Notes: a model not told the origin generated them from the letters alone. A stretch of 64,000 bases of DNA from Thalassobacillus pellis (GCF_016908295.1 NZ_JAFBDO010000006.1:100264-164263); one strand, 5' to 3'. Numbered from the stretch's first letter, positions 1 through 9,117 are shown. Numbers and translations: made by a program.

Positions 1-177
1 GAGTAGTTGGTATATGTATTTTTTATTTGGAGGGCACTAGGGAAGGGGGCTGAAACGGAGCAGAGAACGATTCACGGACGGAAAGTCTTTGAAGCATCTA
101 TCGTTTCATCCTTTGCTTGATTGTAATGACGGAGGGATACTTGAGATTTCCAACCGCCAGTTGCATTTTCACAGAGT

Positions 178-798
178 TTATTGAATCAAAATCTGAAGCC
201 CAAAGAGGATAAATAGGAAACCTGCCAGTCGATTCATCCATTTCCTATGACGTATATAGGTGCTTTGGATGGGTTTGCTGGAAAAAAGTAAAGCAAGGGC
301 GGTGTGCCACCAAAGGACGTTTAAAAAAATGACAAGGACGGCTGTGATCCGAACCCATTGCGGGAAAACAGGGTGTAAGACAGTGGTGAAGATACTTCCA
401 AATAGCAGGATGGATTTTGGATTGGAGAGATTGGTCATTAAGCCAAAAAGAAAGGATCGGAAATAGGTGGGGGCAGGTCCATTCTCTTTTGTTGGTTCGT
501 TAGCTCCCCCTTTGGAGGAGAACCAAAATTTTGCTCCAATATAGAGGATGTAACCGCCGCCCAGCCACTTTAAGGCATGGTACATCCATGGATAGGTTTC
601 AAAAAGCAGGCCGATCCCAAATGCTGCTGCACTAGCCCAGATCAGGGCACCCGTGGCGATGCCAGCCGCCGTGGCGATACCCATCCTTTTGGAGAATCGA
701 ATGGATGCCTGCGTGACTGCGATAAAGTTGATCCCCGGGATACTCATCGTGAGGATATGGATGATGACCATTAATCCAAATACATTTACATACTCCAT
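178..798 (-). CDS. LysE/RhtB family amino-acid exporter
   Basis: 206-residue inner-membrane protein with about six hydrophobic segments. The N-terminus reads MEYVNVFGLM and the motif PGINF lies in the first helix, as in LysE/RhtB exporters (usually 200-210 residues). The family exports amino acids or their derivatives by proton exchange; the substrate cannot be read from sequence. The start at 798 is chosen because AAAGGAG lies 8 nt upstream; an in-frame ATG eight codons earlier has no such site. It is divergent from the LysR gene at 936, a classic exporter-regulator arrangement. Confidence 0.85.
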   Translation of the reverse strand: MEYVNVFGLMVIIHILTMSIPGINFIAVTQASIRFSKRMGIATAAGIATGALIWASAAAFGIGLLFETYPWMYHALKWLGGGYILYIGAKFWFSSKGGANEPTKENGPAPTYFRSFLFGLMTNLSNPKSILLFGSIFTTVLHPVFPQWVRITAVLVIFLNVLWWHTALALLFSSKPIQSTYIRHRKWMNRLAGFLFILFGLQILIQ

Positions 799-935
799 CG
801 GGTTCTCTCCTTTCCGTTTCATGCCCGTGTGTTTTCATCTACTTTTCTAGTCTATCGCAGCATCCCCCTATCCGGTTATCGCCTGTAGTGCTTATGCTAT
901 CGAAACATTGGATAACAAAAAGGAGACCGAAAGCC

Positions 936-1799
936 GTGCATATCGAACATTTGGAATTGTTCCTGCAAATTGCTCGTTACGAATCGATTAACCAAGCTGC
1001 GAACGCCCTTTTTCTTGCCCAATCCACCGTAACCAATCGTTTAAAACAATTGGAAGCCTATATCGGTAGTGCTTTGTTTATCCGAACTTCCACCGGTGTG
1101 CAGTTAACCTCGGAAGGGAAGCGGTTCGTGCCCATCGCTACTTCGATCGTGGACCAGCTCCATACCTATACGGATCGAAAACATATCCCCCCTCTGAGTA
1201 TTGTGGCAGGGAAAGCCCTGGCGGCGTATCAGTTGCCACGCTTACTCGGGGAATATCGACGAGCACACCCAACGTTTACCTGTTATGCCCGTGCCGCTCG
1301 CTATGATGCATGTGTCACTGCCCTTCTGACGGGGGCAGCTGATATTGCCTTTCTTGGGGCGGAAGTTTTCCACCCTCAGTTACACCAGGTGTTGTTACCG
1401 GAAGATCCCATCGTACTCGTCCTCTCTCCGGATCACCCGTGGGCAAAGGGGTTTCCAGGGTTTGACTACTGGGGAAGAGAGGAAGTGATTACGTTTGGGA
1501 ACCATACTGCCCCCTTCCGAAGGCAAATCGACCTCTTTTTGGCCAAACATCAGGTTTATCCGAACATCATTATGGAGTTAGATAGTTTCAGTGCTGTGAA
1601 AAGCATGGTACAGGAAAACCTGGGCATGACGCTTCTTCCGTCGCGTACGATTCAAACGGAGGTGCAAAAGGGTGACCTGGTCGCTTGTGATATCGCCGCG
1701 GGCACGTTATCACGACCGACCGTTCTCGCCTACCCTACGTATAAAAAGGAATCGGAAGCACTCCAACCGTTTATTCAATGGGTGAAAACTTTCTATTAA
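936..1799 (+). CDS. LysR family transcriptional regulator
   Basis: 287 residues. The N-terminal winged helix-turn-helix (residues 1-60) contains SINQAANALFLAQSTVTNRL, then TSEGKRF, both typical of LysR proteins. The rest is a periplasmic-binding-like co-inducer domain. A GTG start at 936 preceded by AAAAAGGAG fits the family start HIEHLELFLQIA; the upstream ATG at 888 would add a non-conserved tail. Such regulators usually control the divergently transcribed neighbour, here the LysE-type exporter at 178-798. That target is inferred from position. Confidence 0.9.
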   Translation: MHIEHLELFLQIARYESINQAANALFLAQSTVTNRLKQLEAYIGSALFIRTSTGVQLTSEGKRFVPIATSIVDQLHTYTDRKHIPPLSIVAGKALAAYQLPRLLGEYRRAHPTFTCYARAARYDACVTALLTGAADIAFLGAEVFHPQLHQVLLPEDPIVLVLSPDHPWAKGFPGFDYWGREEVITFGNHTAPFRRQIDLFLAKHQVYPNIIMELDSFSAVKSMVQENLGMTLLPSRTIQTEVQKGDLVACDIAAGTLSRPTVLAYPTYKKESEALQPFIQWVKTFY

Positions 1800-1875
1800 C
1801 TCTATCGCGAGCACATGGGTTTTCTTCTCCCAAGGACCTATCCGCTCTTCTTCCTGAGACGAATGCTCCAAGAAA

Positions 1876-1919
1876 GGTGTTGTACATTACAACAAAAACA
1901 GGTATACTGTTGTTACCTA
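1876..1919 (+). promoter_or_regulatory. Promoter with two TTGT-N5/6-ACAA palindromes
   Basis: TTGTAC (1880-1885), a 17-bp spacer and TATACT (1903-1908) form a near-consensus promoter for the gene at 1938. Palindromes TTGTACATTACAA and TTGTTACCTACAA cover the -35 and the region after the -10, so a repressor could bind both. The binding protein is unknown; the 1938 product is one candidate. Confidence 0.6.
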
Positions 1920-1937
1920 CAACAGGGAGGCGATTGG

Positions 1938-2414
1938 ATGAAACATAGCGTAGGATTTGTGGTAGCCCGTTTTCCGAACGTACGGAGGCGTTTGGACGGA
2001 CAGGAGTTGAGCCAGCCCTTAAACGACGTGGAACAAGTGATGTATCAATTATGTCTGTATTTTGATCACCCAAGAGCGCACACCTTTGCTTTACAGCAGA
2101 TCTATGACCTACGGGATGGGAAATGGATTGCCTTTGTTTTGGAAGCCATTCGGTTGTTTTTTGAGCGGGATACGTATGTCATGGCCGGGGAAACCCTGCC
2201 GTCGTTCGTCCAAGATAGCGAAAGGGGAGCGTATTTCAATCAATCGGATTTTGCCCGTTACTTGCAAGACCAGGGAATTCCCTATACCCAAAATAAAATT
2301 GCGGTGTATCGGAAACGGGGCAAATTTCCTTCCGAGGATTTTATTTTTGATGGCAAACCTTTTTGGTTGCGCGAGACCGTTTTGCGATTTGTGGAGGAGC
2401 ATCACACACCCTAA
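1938..2414 (+). CDS. Unknown protein, 158 aa
   Basis: I do not recognise the family. The protein is soluble, with no signal peptide or membrane segment. The C-terminal half (FARYLQDQGIPYTQNKIAVY, then a basic stretch and FWLRETVLRF) could be a small helix-turn-helix. The start at 1938 follows GGGAGG by 8 nt and comes after a strong promoter with palindromes. It may be a regulator of the LysE-type gene that follows at 2467, but this rests only on position. Confidence 0.6.
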   Translation: MKHSVGFVVARFPNVRRRLDGQELSQPLNDVEQVMYQLCLYFDHPRAHTFALQQIYDLRDGKWIAFVLEAIRLFFERDTYVMAGETLPSFVQDSERGAYFNQSDFARYLQDQGIPYTQNKIAVYRKRGKFPSEDFIFDGKPFWLRETVLRFVEEHHTP

Positions 2415-2434
2415 ATTGTTTACGTAAATGTTTG
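2415..2434. repeat. GTTTACGTAAA palindrome, relative of the 60.8-62.9 kb palindromes
   Basis: The intergenic GTTTACGTAAATGTTTG is built from the same words as the long palindromes at 60.8, 61.08 and 62.88 kb. Confidence 0.4.
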
Positions 2435-2466
2435 TGTTAGATTCGAAAAGTATCGGAGGTAGAAGC

Positions 2467-3090
2467 ATGGAAGTCACGAGCGTACTAGCTTTTTTAGGGG
2501 TCGCGGTCATTCTTACCCTAATGCCGGGACCGGATAATTTGTTTGTGATGGTACAAAGCATGTCGCAGGACCGGAAGGCCGGCATCGCCACCTCGTTCGG
2601 GTTGTGTACGGGGCTGATCGTTCATATTACTGCGGCTACGGTTGGCCTTTCGGCGGTGGTTTACCAATCGGCCTTCGTTTTTGCTTTGGTGAAATATGCC
2701 GGAGCTCTTTATTTGTTGTTTTTGGCCTGGCAGTCGTTTCGAGAAAAAGCGGATGTGGGGATAGAGGGAACCCAGCAACCACGGCAGTACAAAGCTTTGT
2801 ATCAAAAAGGGATTGTGATGAATCTGTTAAACCCCAAAGTCTCCGTCTTTTTTTTAGCCTTGCTTCCACAGTTTGTCACTCCGTCCGGGATGGCAGTATC
2901 CCTTCAAATGCTGCTTTTAGGGATGCTATTTTTGGGGCAAGCCCTCGTGATTTTCACGCTCATCAGTGTGTTTTCGGAAAAGGTGCGCGTTCTCTTCCTC
3001 CGTCATCCTTGGATTGCTCAAAAAATGAATGTTCTCAAAGGTTCCATGTTTATTATCATTGGTTTGCAAATGGCTCTACGGCAAAAGTAA
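2467..3090 (+). CDS. LysE family translocator
   Basis: 207-residue membrane protein with six predicted helices. MEVTSVLAFLGVAVILTLMPGPDNLF carries the LysE hallmark PGPDN, and NLLNPKVSVFF is the second conserved loop. The family exports amino acids or homoserine-lactone-like compounds; the substrate is unknown. The start at 2467 is preceded by CGGAGG, which rules out the ATG at 2428. It follows the 1938 gene by 52 nt. It is a second exporter of the same family as 178-798 but clearly diverged from it. Confidence 0.9.
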   Translation: MEVTSVLAFLGVAVILTLMPGPDNLFVMVQSMSQDRKAGIATSFGLCTGLIVHITAATVGLSAVVYQSAFVFALVKYAGALYLLFLAWQSFREKADVGIEGTQQPRQYKALYQKGIVMNLLNPKVSVFFLALLPQFVTPSGMAVSLQMLLLGMLFLGQALVIFTLISVFSEKVRVLFLRHPWIAQKMNVLKGSMFIIIGLQMALRQK

Positions 3091-3236
3091 CCCATATACC
3101 GATTAGAAAAGGGACGTATCTCTGCTAACGCTCTATCGGTTTTAGGTTCTCCCGCTTTGGAGGCTGTGGATCTCCCTTTCTTTATTCTGAAAATTATGTA
3201 GAATAAAGGGGAACTACAACGGAAGGGGATGGACCG

Positions 3237-3878
3237 ATGAGTCGAATCACACTTTTACTATTGACATTCCTTGTTCTCGTCGTATGCCCACCCTCTTATG
3301 CAAAAAGCTTTGGGTTGATCCACTATGAATTGCGAGAAGATGTGAACCACATGCTTTCTATCCTCGATGAAGCCCATGCCGAAAAGCGCCCGCTCCAGAA
3401 GGGTGAACGGGCGCTTTTCGATCACTTTCAGGCTACCTATCAGGCAGGGAACTTCTTAGATGCCAATGGAGAAAAGTATCGGATGAATGATTTGGAACAA
3501 GCTCTTGTCTACCATCTTGCGATCATGCAACGATTTACCGCCCCGGCCTCATCGAAGGCAACCAGGGGGGATCCCTATGAACAAGAACGGAACATCTTTT
3601 TCTCCCATTATCAGGCCGAGGAAATTCCGGAAGAAATCAAAGGGATGTATCCCAACTATGAAATCCATCGAGGACTGCATCCCCGTCTCCAAGCAGACGC
3701 ATTACAAGTGGTTCGGGAAGTGGATGCGCTTGTACGGGCGGGGAGGATCAGTCTTGTAGGTAAGTCATTGCCAGCGTTCCATGATTTTCTCTCGGTCTAT
3801 CAAAATGGAAAGATTCAAGCAGGAGGATCCGTTTATCTCATGAATAAGGAGGGCATACCATCTACCGTACGTTTATGA
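3237..3878 (+). CDS. Secreted unknown protein, probably frameshifted near its 3' end
   Basis: 213 residues with a clear signal peptide (MSRITLLLLTFLVLVVCPPSYA, cleavage after the SYA) and a mostly helical, charged mature part. No family is recognised. After about 3845 the reading frame ends quickly, while the overlapping frame stays open to 3964 and reads GGHTIYRTFM... then VEDFRVIRELVEDT, which looks like the natural C-terminus. A single-base gain near 3845-3850 would explain it, either a mutation or a sequencing error. An inverted repeat lies upstream (TTTATTCT...AGAATAAA, about 3180-3207). Confidence 0.6.
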   Translation: MSRITLLLLTFLVLVVCPPSYAKSFGLIHYELREDVNHMLSILDEAHAEKRPLQKGERALFDHFQATYQAGNFLDANGEKYRMNDLEQALVYHLAIMQRFTAPASSKATRGDPYEQERNIFFSHYQAEEIPEEIKGMYPNYEIHRGLHPRLQADALQVVREVDALVRAGRISLVGKSLPAFHDFLSVYQNGKIQAGGSVYLMNKEGIPSTVRL

Positions 3879-4449
3879 CCTTACACATACAAATGGAGGA
3901 AGGCTACCTTACCAAGGGGATGGTGGAAGACTTTCGGGTCATACGAGAATTAGTAGAGGATACTTAAAAGAATTCCAAAACAAGTCGTCCTACCCAAACC
4001 AATTTCTTGTAGTTGTAATTGGTTGCTCCTGTTACTGGGAAATGCGGTTCCTCCGGTTCCCTTCCACTGAACTTCAACCATGCTTCCTCCTTCTTCCTCT
4101 TTCCCTCTCTTCTTCCAAGCGTGGATTTCGTGTCCAAGTTGGAAGGAAAAGGGGGAACGTTTTTTTGATAGATTCTCTTTTACTTCCAGCGTCTCTTGTT
4201 TTTTCTCTATTTTCCTTTGTTTCTTCCTGTATGGTTCATGGTTGGTAGCCATTAACAACGCCAAACAGATCTTCCTATCGCCGATGCTCGAGTCGGCATG
4301 CTAACGATAATGTCCCATCTTATGGCAAAGACGCTACTCTCTATCCATCCTAGAATGACCTAAGTATGTTTTCTTCTTTATATTCCATCGTTTAAGATGG
4401 GTGGAAATAAGCGTCCTCTGTTCTTTCCCTCCTTACTGTTGGTAAGAAT

Positions 4450-4600
4450 GTCTGTCCGTTCGTATTATATGTCGATTCTTTTTCCCATCGGTTACATCAT
4501 TCGGCAGAAATTTTTGAATCATCTAAAAGTTACCGTGGAAAAGAGTGTTTTGGTAGTGATGTTTGTCACTTTTTTTGATGATACCTATCATCTTTTCGAT
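4450..4600. repeat. Dispersed non-coding repeat, copy 1
   Basis: Shares TTATATGTCG, GGTTACAT, a T-rich block and GTAGTGATGTTTGTCA followed by a small palindrome, in the same order, with 53830-53975. A shorter relative is at 57945-57990. All lie in gene-free DNA. Confidence 0.5.
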
Positions 4601-4650
4601 TCCTGCACCCACCACCGACCATACTGCCACAAGGGCTCTTGCTCTCAACT

Positions 4651-4681
4651 AGGGGAAACTAGTTTAACTTCCACTAGTTTG
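4651..4681. repeat. ACTAGTTT repeats upstream of the partition gene
   Basis: AAACTAGTTT and ACTAGTTTGA are separated by 7 bp. The same words recur at 8266-8284, just past the end of this gene block. They could be operator or centromere sites for the partition adaptor. Confidence 0.45.
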
Positions 4682-4840
4682 ATGGGTGATTTACGGCGGG
4701 AGGTTCCTGTGCTATAGTATCGATAAAATTGGGGCCGATTTGTGACCCAACGGTCATCCAGATCGTCTAATCCTAGTGGGAAGCATCTTAGAAATCCTCC
4801 ACCTTTCGTCCCGGTTCTACTTTTAAAAAGGAGTGTTGGC

Positions 4841-6075
4841 ATGTTAGAGGCGTTGTACAAGGGAAATGTCCTTATTACAGGGACGGATAGTGGAAATACT
4901 TCCAATAAAGTGAGCTTTCTGAATCAATTGGGCGATATCGAATCGTTTACCATCCCGACCATCATCGCACCGGCACCATCCAGCAAGGTCACGGACATGG
5001 CGAAGCGGAAACAGGCAATGACCGGGGAGCAATTGTTGCACGTGCGGGTGGAAAGTCAAGCGTTGCCGGCCAATGAGACCACGGCCTATTTCTATGTCGG
5101 GGAATATGCGAAAGACAAAGCAGGCAAAATTGAACCCCACGCCGACGCGGAGCAAAAGTTTAACAATAAGTTACATATCGTCACCACGTTGACGGGGCTG
5201 GCGGTTGCTGCTTGGCGGGCAGGGAAAGCGGAGGTGCAAGTCCCTTATTCCGGCGGTCTTCCGGTGGAAGAGTATAAAAACGTCGGACCGGAAAAGGTTC
5301 TTGCCCAGCTGCAAGGTACCCATGTCATCGAAGCCCTGGATGGCGCCTATGAAGGAAAACGCGTGACGCTTACCATCCGAGAGGGAACGGTCCACGTCGA
5401 AGGGGTCACCAGTTCGCTTGCCTTAGGGTTTACCATTACTCGTGGGGAACTTTCGGAACTTCCCTTAGGAGAAGTCATCGGCGATGATTTTGCCCTAGGG
5501 GATTTAGGAGCGGGAACCCTGGATTTAGCCCTCCATACAGAACTCGGGTTTGATAAAAACAAAAGCACCAACAAGCGTATCGGTACCAACCCGTACATTG
5601 ATGCCATTCTCGAGGAGATCGCGCAGATGGAAGCTTTCCAGGAGGTCCATCGGTTACTCGAAGAGACGGGGGAAGAAGGGCAGCCGTACCGGACGAGGGA
5701 AGAGTTTATGCGAAAGGTCGTGATTCCAGGGGTGATGGAAATGGTGGCGGGAACGGACCCATCGGACGTACGCTTTACCGCCAGCTGGCTCTTTGTGAAA
5801 GAGGTGGATGTCACCCCGATTGTGACCAAGGGCATCCAGGCGTATGCGGCAGAAGTGACGCAAGCTTTGCATACGTTTTGGGTAACGTCGCATGCGGAGA
5901 AGTTTGTGTTGGTCGGGGGCGGTTTATTGTTTGTTTCCTGGAATTACGCACCCTTGCCCCGCGATTTCTGTTTCCCGAACCCTTGAGGGATACTGCTTTT
6001 TTTACCAGTAAAGCCTACCTGATCGCGAATGTTCTTGATCAGCTGGAGAAAGAAACGGTGGCACCGTCATCCTAG
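4841..6075 (+). pseudogene. ParM/Alp-like plasmid segregation actin, frameshifted
   Basis: Actin-fold ATPase of the bacterial plasmid-partition type. LITGTDSGNTSNKVSF is the phosphate-1 loop, GDLGAGTLDLAL the phosphate-2 loop and VLVGGGLLF the adenosine motif. These filaments push plasmid copies apart with an adaptor protein. The start at 4841 follows AAAGGAG. In this frame translation stops at 5986, shortly after VLVGGGLLF. The expected C-terminus (PRFLFPEPL...TSKAYLIANVLDQLEKE) continues in the -1 frame to a TAG at 6073-6075. The shift point is near 5925-5940 and has no canonical slippery heptamer. It may be a real lesion or an indel error. Confidence 0.75.
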
Positions 6076-6096
6076 GAGAAAGGGGAGAAAACAGCT

Positions 6097-6633
6097 TTGT
6101 CATATGGAAAAAATGGTTACGAACCCGGGAAGGGCCGCACGTTTACCCCCTCGCAGCAGGCAGCCTGGTGCGAGGCGTTCAACCAGCTCCTTTCGGAATA
6201 CCAAGGAAAAGGAGTGCCCATCAGTCGGAATAAACTGACGGAAAAACTCCTGGAAGATGGGCTTCGGTCTCAATCTCCATCGTTCTTCCAGCAATCGGAC
6301 CGGGACTCGGTCCTGACAATACCGCTCTCGGGTTTTTCTCCTGCTGAGGTGGCACTGCTTCAGAGTAAACAGGGCCAGAGAATCCTCTATAATGTCCTGC
6401 AGTTATTGCTGGGACAGGCGTTGGGGGAGTCTTTCTCCTCGATGCCTGGAGCCCGGGAGCAGAAAAGCGAAGGGGGCCAGGCAACGGAGCGAAAGCCGGA
6501 GGAAGTCCCATCTTCGTACACCCTGGACGCCCCTGCTTCCACGGTTAACGAGAGAAAGCAGGTCGCTCCTGTATCAACCCGGGACGTGTTGGAAAAGTTG
6601 AGGCGAAAACGGCACCTGCTGCATCCCAATTGA
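6097..6633 (+). CDS. Probable adaptor/partner of the segregation actin
   Basis: 178 residues, directly downstream of the actin gene (21 nt gap). A TTG start follows AGGAGAAAGGGGAG. The N-terminal half (FTPSQQAAWCEAF, ISRNKLTEKLLEDGL) resembles a small DNA-binding domain, while the C-terminal third is Ser/Pro/Glu-rich and probably disordered, ending in LEKLRRKRHLL. That layout (DNA binding plus a tail contacting the filament) is common in adaptors of actin partition operons. Assignment rests on position and architecture, not on a recognised family. Confidence 0.6.
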   Translation: MSYGKNGYEPGKGRTFTPSQQAAWCEAFNQLLSEYQGKGVPISRNKLTEKLLEDGLRSQSPSFFQQSDRDSVLTIPLSGFSPAEVALLQSKQGQRILYNVLQLLLGQALGESFSSMPGAREQKSEGGQATERKPEEVPSSYTLDAPASTVNERKQVAPVSTRDVLEKLRRKRHLLHPN

Positions 6634-6834
6634 ATAGTTGGGACTCTGTGTATTAGGTTCCTCTTCCCAATAAGGAAGTCCCTTACCTATCCATCTCCCC
6701 GTTAGAGGCAGGGATATCTATATGTATGGGCAAGGTTTCTAATTGGAGGATGTTTTTTGACCTGGGTCAAGTGTTTTTTCAGGAGAAAGTACCAGCGGTT
6801 TTGTAGTGTCAACATGGAAGGAATGTGGGGTCAA

Positions 6835-7752
6835 ATGTACCTAAAAAAAAGGAAAATCCGAGGGGTGTATTATTGGAGTTTGGTGGAGTCTTATCGTTCC
6901 GAAGGAAAAGTCAAACAACGCGTCCTTCAATCGTTGGGAAATACCCAAACGGCATTGATGTTCCTCCAAGGGAATCCGCGTTATGGGACCTATTTTCAAC
7001 AAATCCGCCAGTTTCTCTGTCAAACAGGGGAAGCTTCCTCCTATGCCACCCGTACAGCATATTTTGTTTACACGAATAGTCCAGCGGAAACGGAGGCGAT
7101 TCGACACGTCCAACCCAAGCATTTACTGTTGTCTTACTTTTATTTTCGCAACCGTTCGTTAGAGGAAGTGGTCGACAAACTGGGTTACCTGCCTGCCATC
7201 ATGCTGGATAGCGGAGCGTTCAGTGCCTTCCACTCCGGAAGAAACATCGCTCCCTTAGACTATATGACTTTTATTGAAACCAATCAGCATTATCTGGATC
7301 ATTACATCAGTCTGGATGTTATCGGGGACCCTGATCTGACGTTTTACTATTACGAAATGATGCGGTTTAAAGGGTTTCGACCTCTGCCGGTCTATCATTA
7401 TGGCGAAGAACAGGATGTGCTCGACCGGTATATCCACCTTGGGAATCCCTACATCGCTTTAGGGGGGACCGTTCCGGAACGGAATAAACGGAAAGTTGCC
7501 CAGTGGGTGAGGACGCTCCATAAAAAGCATCCGGACGTTCACTTTCATTTATTGGGTTCAAGTTCCAGGAAGATCATTGAAACCACCCCACTTTTCAGTT
7601 GTGATAGTTCCACATGGATACAGCAAGCAGCGAACGGCAAGCCCAGCCACATCCAGGGGAAGAGTCGCCAAGCGAAAGTGAAGCGGGCGATTTATAACAT
7701 GAACACAACCTTGCAAAGCCTTGGGTCCATGTCGAAGGAGGAGATGCCATGA
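6835..7752 (+). CDS. DpdA-like TGT-fold 7-deazaguanine transglycosylase
   Basis: About 305 residues. Residues 1-45 (YLKKRKIRGVYYWSLVES, then GKVKQRVLQSLG) form a short module also found at the N-terminus of some transposases. The rest matches the tRNA-guanine transglycosylase fold as used by phage and Dpd-cluster DpdA proteins: LDSGAFSAF (catalytic Asp loop), HYISLDVIGD, PVYHYGE, IALGG and a late SCDSSTW (second Asp). DpdA enzymes exchange guanine for preQ0-like bases in DNA. The start could be 6835 or 6814. It overlaps the next gene by 4 nt. No preQ0 synthesis genes are nearby, so the base would come from the host. Confidence 0.75.
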   Translation: MYLKKRKIRGVYYWSLVESYRSEGKVKQRVLQSLGNTQTALMFLQGNPRYGTYFQQIRQFLCQTGEASSYATRTAYFVYTNSPAETEAIRHVQPKHLLLSYFYFRNRSLEEVVDKLGYLPAIMLDSGAFSAFHSGRNIAPLDYMTFIETNQHYLDHYISLDVIGDPDLTFYYYEMMRFKGFRPLPVYHYGEEQDVLDRYIHLGNPYIALGGTVPERNKRKVAQWVRTLHKKHPDVHFHLLGSSSRKIIETTPLFSCDSSTWIQQAANGKPSHIQGKSRQAKVKRAIYNMNTTLQSLGSMSKEEMP

Positions 7753-8183
7753 AGGTCGCTTTTATCAGTTGTACGAAAACCAAGTCCCTGCATGCATGCA
7801 GCGCTCGCGAGATGTATCAACCATCGGCCTTATTTCAGAAGGCGGTGCGGTACGTGGAGCAGTGCGATTATGATGCCTGGTTCATCCTTTCCGCCAAATA
7901 TGGACTATTGGAACCCGATACGGTGATTGAACCGTACGATGTTTCCGTGAACCAGCTGCATACCTCTGCAAGAAAAACATGGTCGCATTCGGTGCTTGCT
8001 CAAGTGATGGCGTTTCCGACCCCCATCTCCCGCATCGACTTTTATGCGGGGAGGCCCTATCGAGAACAGCTTATGCATGATCTCGAGTTACGGGGAATCC
8101 CCTGTCAGACCCCCTTACAAGGAAAGGGGATTGGGGAGCAATTGCGCTATTATGCCCTTCACACCCAAGATTTCCACCCGTAG
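7749..8183 (+). CDS. DUF6884 family protein
   Basis: 144 residues. MKVAFISCTKTKSLHACSA, AREMYQPSALF and FILSAKYGLLEPDT are the conserved blocks of DUF6884 (distantly YaaA-like). The ATG overlaps the stop of the DpdA-like gene (ATGA), so translation is coupled. From memory, members of this family are often found beside DpdA-type transglycosylases in phages. A joint role in DNA base modification is therefore likely, but the reaction is not known to me. A strong terminator follows. Confidence 0.75.
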   Translation: MKVAFISCTKTKSLHACSAREMYQPSALFQKAVRYVEQCDYDAWFILSAKYGLLEPDTVIEPYDVSVNQLHTSARKTWSHSVLAQVMAFPTPISRIDFYAGRPYREQLMHDLELRGIPCQTPLQGKGIGEQLRYYALHTQDFHP

Positions 8184-8239
8184 TTATGGTTGGTTTGCCA
8201 CTGTTCGCTTGCCCGTCTTTCCCCTCTGGCGTTTTTTCT

Positions 8240-8265
8240 ATCCCCCTTTGGAGGGGATCTTTTTT
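8240..8265 (+). terminator. Rho-independent terminator after DUF6884
   Basis: ATCCCCCTTTGGAGGGGAT stem followed by a run of T. Confidence 0.85.
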
Positions 8266-8284
8266 AAACTAGTTTAAACTAGTT
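8266..8284. repeat. ACTAGTTT repeats downstream of the partition block
   Basis: TTAAACTAGTTTAAACTAGT repeats the words at 4651-4681. Confidence 0.45.
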
Positions 8285-9117
8285 GATTCGGGAGTGTTTG
8301 TCCCACTTCACCTGTGTTTTAGTAGTTATAGCAGACCAGGCAGGCGCAGGTGTCCGAATGGGAACCTGCCCATTGGTATTTTCGTGGGGGAAAGACGCTT
8401 GTTCCATCTCATGATCGTATCAAGAAGGATGGATGAACTCCTTCTATCACTAACCTGTATGTGTCATTGGAAGTGTGCTTGGATAGGTGCATGAATAGGT
8501 TTTCTATGGTTGCTATTTGAATCGGTGGTCCTCGTGTGAAACCCTTGTGGTTCCGGGTTTTTCCTTCCTCAAAATGAAACGCATTCCCTGTGACTGTTTA
8601 GATGGAGGAGAGGAAGAACAGGAGAGAAGAGGGAGAAGGAAGAAGGGACGATCATCGAAGGAATTGTGGAAGCTGAGAATAAGGAGGCGACATAAGAGCA
8701 GCAGACTGGCGGAAAGGGGGAGGGAAAGAGAAAGGGTTTGCGGTTGGGAGAGGCGTGGAAGGTGGGTGGGTCTTTCTGTGTTTTGTTTTTTAGCACGGGC
8801 GGGGCCCCTCTTCGCTGCGGGGGACGGAGCGCCGTGGGCGGTTGAGGCGCTTCGCGCCCAACCAGCCCACGATGCGCTCCCGTCCCCCTTGCTACGCGGG
8901 TCCCCGCCCGTGCTACCCCGTCCCCCGCCAGTGTAGTGCCCCCCCTGAAGGGGAAGCAAGACCGGCCGATGTGAGGTATCTCACACCGGAGGGCCCTTTT
9001 TGCTTGCCGCCCGTTCGGTGACGCTCCGTGTCCGAACGGCTTATGTTGCTGACAGCGGGTGAACGTTACCTCCGATCATGAGAAAATCGTTTTTTTTCCA
9101 GGGAGCACCCCCCGTCT
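8285..9117. other. Junction region without a supported gene
   Basis: Contains a purine-rich tract (8599-8760), a GC-rich complex hairpin (8792-8915), a CRP/FNR-type site TGTGAGGTATCTCACA (8972-8987) and an 8-bp stem CCGTTCGG...CCGAACGG (about 9012-9040). The base composition changes here from the plasmid backbone to the GC-richer island. Confidence 0.5.
8791..8915. repeat. GC-rich imperfect palindrome, about 125 nt
   Basis: Outer stem AGCACGGGCGGGG/CCCCGCCCGTGCT, a second stem GGGGGACGG/CCGTCCCCC and an inner hairpin GGCGCTTCGCGCC. It could be a structured RNA, an origin-type element or a recombination end. It marks the left edge of the island. Confidence 0.5.

Larger units (their letters stand above)
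3965..4840. other. Non-coding stretch before the partition genes
   Basis: No convincing gene. It contains a strongly pyrimidine-rich tract (about 4080-4215), one copy of a dispersed 130-150 bp repeat (4450-4600) and two ACTAGTTT repeats (4652-4680) just upstream of the actin gene. Low-GC, repeat-bearing DNA next to an actin-type partition gene is where a centromere would be expected. Confidence 0.5.

Noticed and set aside
3950..4264. 104-codon minus-strand frame rich in Lys/Glu
   Set aside because: It mirrors the pyrimidine tract; no ribosome site and no recognisable domain.
5920..5945. Programmed -1 frameshift in the actin gene
   Set aside because: No X-XXY-YYZ slippery heptamer or obvious downstream stem at the shift point.
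8513..8959. Long minus-strand open frame over the purine-rich tract and GC hairpin
   Set aside because: Composition-driven low-complexity protein, no ribosome site, and it overlaps the inverted repeat.
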